5,951 nt of DNA. Origin: Bacteroides sp. CAG:530 (lineage in GTDB: Bacteria; Bacteroidota; Bacteroidia; Bacteroidales; Bacteroidaceae). The DNA lies in assembly GCA_000434735.1 (NCBI GenBank), contig FR881227.1, forward strand, positions 1 to 5,951, given 5' to 3'. The position numbers and the translations under genes are program-made. The notes beneath the pieces were generated by a model. That model did no database searches, was not told the origin of the DNA, and saw only the letters and a program-made list of their open reading frames with translations. Numbering within the stretch: position 1 is the first letter of the stretch; each line of letters opens with the position of its first letter. Below are positions 5,417 through 5,951 of this stretch, piece after piece.

Positions 5417-5746
5417 CTATCTTCTTATCGAGAAGCCCCTCTTTTGCTGATAGTCGTAATGCCCATCCACCACATTATCCACTTCCCGTTTGGCTTTGAT
5501 TTGCTCCCGGCTATCCAAATCTCCCTTTTGCTTGGCTGTGAGGTTCAGGAAATCCCCAGCTGTACGGTGCGATTGCCTATCGCCCCCGAACAGGTTAAGC
5601 GCATCCTTGATGTCCGATACCTGTTCGGTGTCAAAACGTGGCTTGTAATAATCCTTTGCCAAATGGATGATGCCGTTTACAGCCTTGCGGAAGATGTCAT
5701 TTGAATTGAAGCTTTCGTTCGATGCGAACGGCAGCGTATGGAGCAA
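5417..5746 (-). CDS. Unrecognised gene fragment, C-terminal part without a Met start
   Basis: About 109 residues from TTG5746, in a frame open up to a TAA at 5780-5782. No Met codon occurs anywhere in it, so it is probably the 3' part of a gene cut at its 5' end near 5740-5780. The sequence is hydrophilic and helical, with FNSNDIFRKAVNGIIHLAK, then YYKPRFDTEQVSDIKDALNL, FGGDRQSHRTAGDFL and REQIKAKREVDNVVDGHYDY. I do not recognise the family. It recalls mobilization or plasmid-type proteins only in its charge pattern. The codons have more GC-ending thirds (AAC, ATC, GCG, CTG) than the nuclease gene, which hints at a different origin. It ends 38 bp before the open frame of the nuclease gene and about 90 bp before its chosen start; the nuclease promoter lies in that gap. 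Confidence 0.45.
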   Translation of the reverse strand: MLHTLPFASNESFNSNDIFRKAVNGIIHLAKDYYKPRFDTEQVSDIKDALNLFGGDRQSHRTAGDFLNLTAKQKGDLDSREQIKAKREVDNVVDGHYDYQQKRGFSIRR

Positions 5747-5861
5747 TTGGTATTTTGTAGATAGTGAGACTGGTAAACGTTATTCACTGACTGAGAATAT
5801 CACATTATAATATAATGTAAAAAGTGGTTCTGACCGTTTCTATCTGGAAAGAGCTAATTGA
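5694..5861 (+). pseudogene. 3' remnant of a surface-protein gene, with an in-frame TAA
   Basis: The plus frame from ATG5694 reads MSFELKLSFDANGSVWSNWY, then FVDSETGKRYSLTENITL, to TAA 5808-5810. After the TAA the same frame continues with YNVKSGSDRFYLERAN to TGA 5859-5861. The pattern (D-x-E-T-G-K-x-Y-x-L-T-E, a strand, then a D-R-F-x-L ending) resembles the C-terminal tails of Bacteroidetes cell-surface proteins of the T9SS or fimbria-like kind, where both parts form one domain. The gene therefore appears truncated at 5' (no coding match is visible upstream of about 5690) and broken by a nonsense codon. The frame is open upstream to 5652. A terminator begins 26 bases after the final TGA, as expected for a true gene end. 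It overlaps the minus-strand fragment at 5694-5746, so one of the two is non-coding there. Confidence 0.45.
5802..5818. repeat. 8+1+8 bp AT-rich inverted repeat
   Basis: ACATTATA (5802-5809) and TATAATGT (5811-5818) are exact reverse complements around one A. The repeat covers the in-frame TAA of the surface-protein remnant. Such AT-only palindromes arise easily by chance, and no function can be assigned. Confidence 0.6.
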
Positions 5862-5886
5862 ATACAGTAAGGTGTAATTTATAAGG

Positions 5887-5925
5887 AAAAGGCTGTCGGT
5901 CCCTGTGGATTGATGGCCTTTTTTT
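5887..5925 (+). terminator. Intrinsic terminator after the surface-protein remnant
   Basis: AAAAGGCTGTC (5887-5897) pairs with GATGGCCTTTT (5912-5922) over 11 base pairs, counting two G-U wobbles, with a 14-base loop. A run of seven T follows the stem core (5919-5925). The strength and direction suit rho-independent termination on the plus strand. On the minus strand only four T follow, so termination there would be weaker. Confidence 0.75.
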
Positions 5926-5951
5926 AGTACGCTCGGCATGAGCATTGTCTA

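Noticed and set aside
5444..5704. 86-codon plus-strand ORF
   Set aside because: It lies opposite the minus-strand fragment, which has the more natural composition, and uses a different frame from the surface-protein remnant.
5819..5828. AAAAAGTGGT shared with the repeats at 8-17 and 82-91
   Set aside because: A 10-base AT-rich match without the rest of the palindrome; it lies in the reading frame of the surface-protein remnant and is probably chance.
5931..5943. Short hairpin GCTC-GGCAT-GAGC at the right edge
   Set aside because: A four-base stem is too short to interpret, and the sequence ends just after it.

Overview
The window looks like an accessory, recombination-scarred stretch of a gut Bacteroides-type chromosome (Bacteroides, Phocaeicola or Parabacteroides). 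The signs are the -7 promoter motif TAnnTTTG in place of a sigma70 -10 box, AT-rich leaders with poor Shine-Dalgarno sequences, a lipoprotein with a charged stretch just after its acylated cysteine, a Bacteroidetes-style tyrosine integrase N-terminus, and a YhcG/DUF1016 nuclease of the kind common in this phylum. All family names come from reading the sequence; no database search was run.

Layout. Bases 1-127 carry two nearly identical 40-bp repeats, each centred on a perfect 11+11 bp inverted repeat. Bases 128-420 hold no convincing gene but include a foldable stretch in front of an integrase gene (421-1041, +) that is cut off at the end of its core-binding domain, so the whole catalytic domain is missing. 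Bases 1042-1657 are a patchwork of scraps: a minus-strand zinc-ribbon-like remnant, a GTACCTTTGC motif like the CTnDOT attachment core, a hairpin, and two overlapping tiny ORFs.

From 1658 to 5325 four genes lie on the minus strand. In transcription order they are a YhcG/DUF1016 PD-(D/E)XK nuclease (5325-4207), an unrecognised 260-residue protein starting MGLDIY (4178-3396), a lipoprotein with a DUF4377-like domain (3301-2459), and a short-chain dehydrogenase (2340-1658). The nuclease and the MGLDIY gene are 28 bp apart and behind a good Bacteroides-type promoter, so they are probably cotranscribed. The lipoprotein and dehydrogenase genes each carry a one-base shift in a 4-base homopolymer. 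The dehydrogenase is split in two frames, and the lipoprotein loses a coding tail that is still readable to 2398. Two such shifts close together suggest either basecalling error or shared decay.

The right end (5417-5951) is another junction. A minus-strand C-terminal fragment with no Met start overlaps the 3' end of a plus-strand gene that resembles the C-terminal tail of Bacteroidetes surface proteins. That tail is interrupted by an in-frame TAA and followed by a good intrinsic terminator. Overall this is a small cargo set (nuclease plus partner, lipoprotein, oxidoreductase) between the debris of mobile and surface-protein genes. I see no complete new system. The nuclease/MGLDIY pair is the best candidate for a functional unit.
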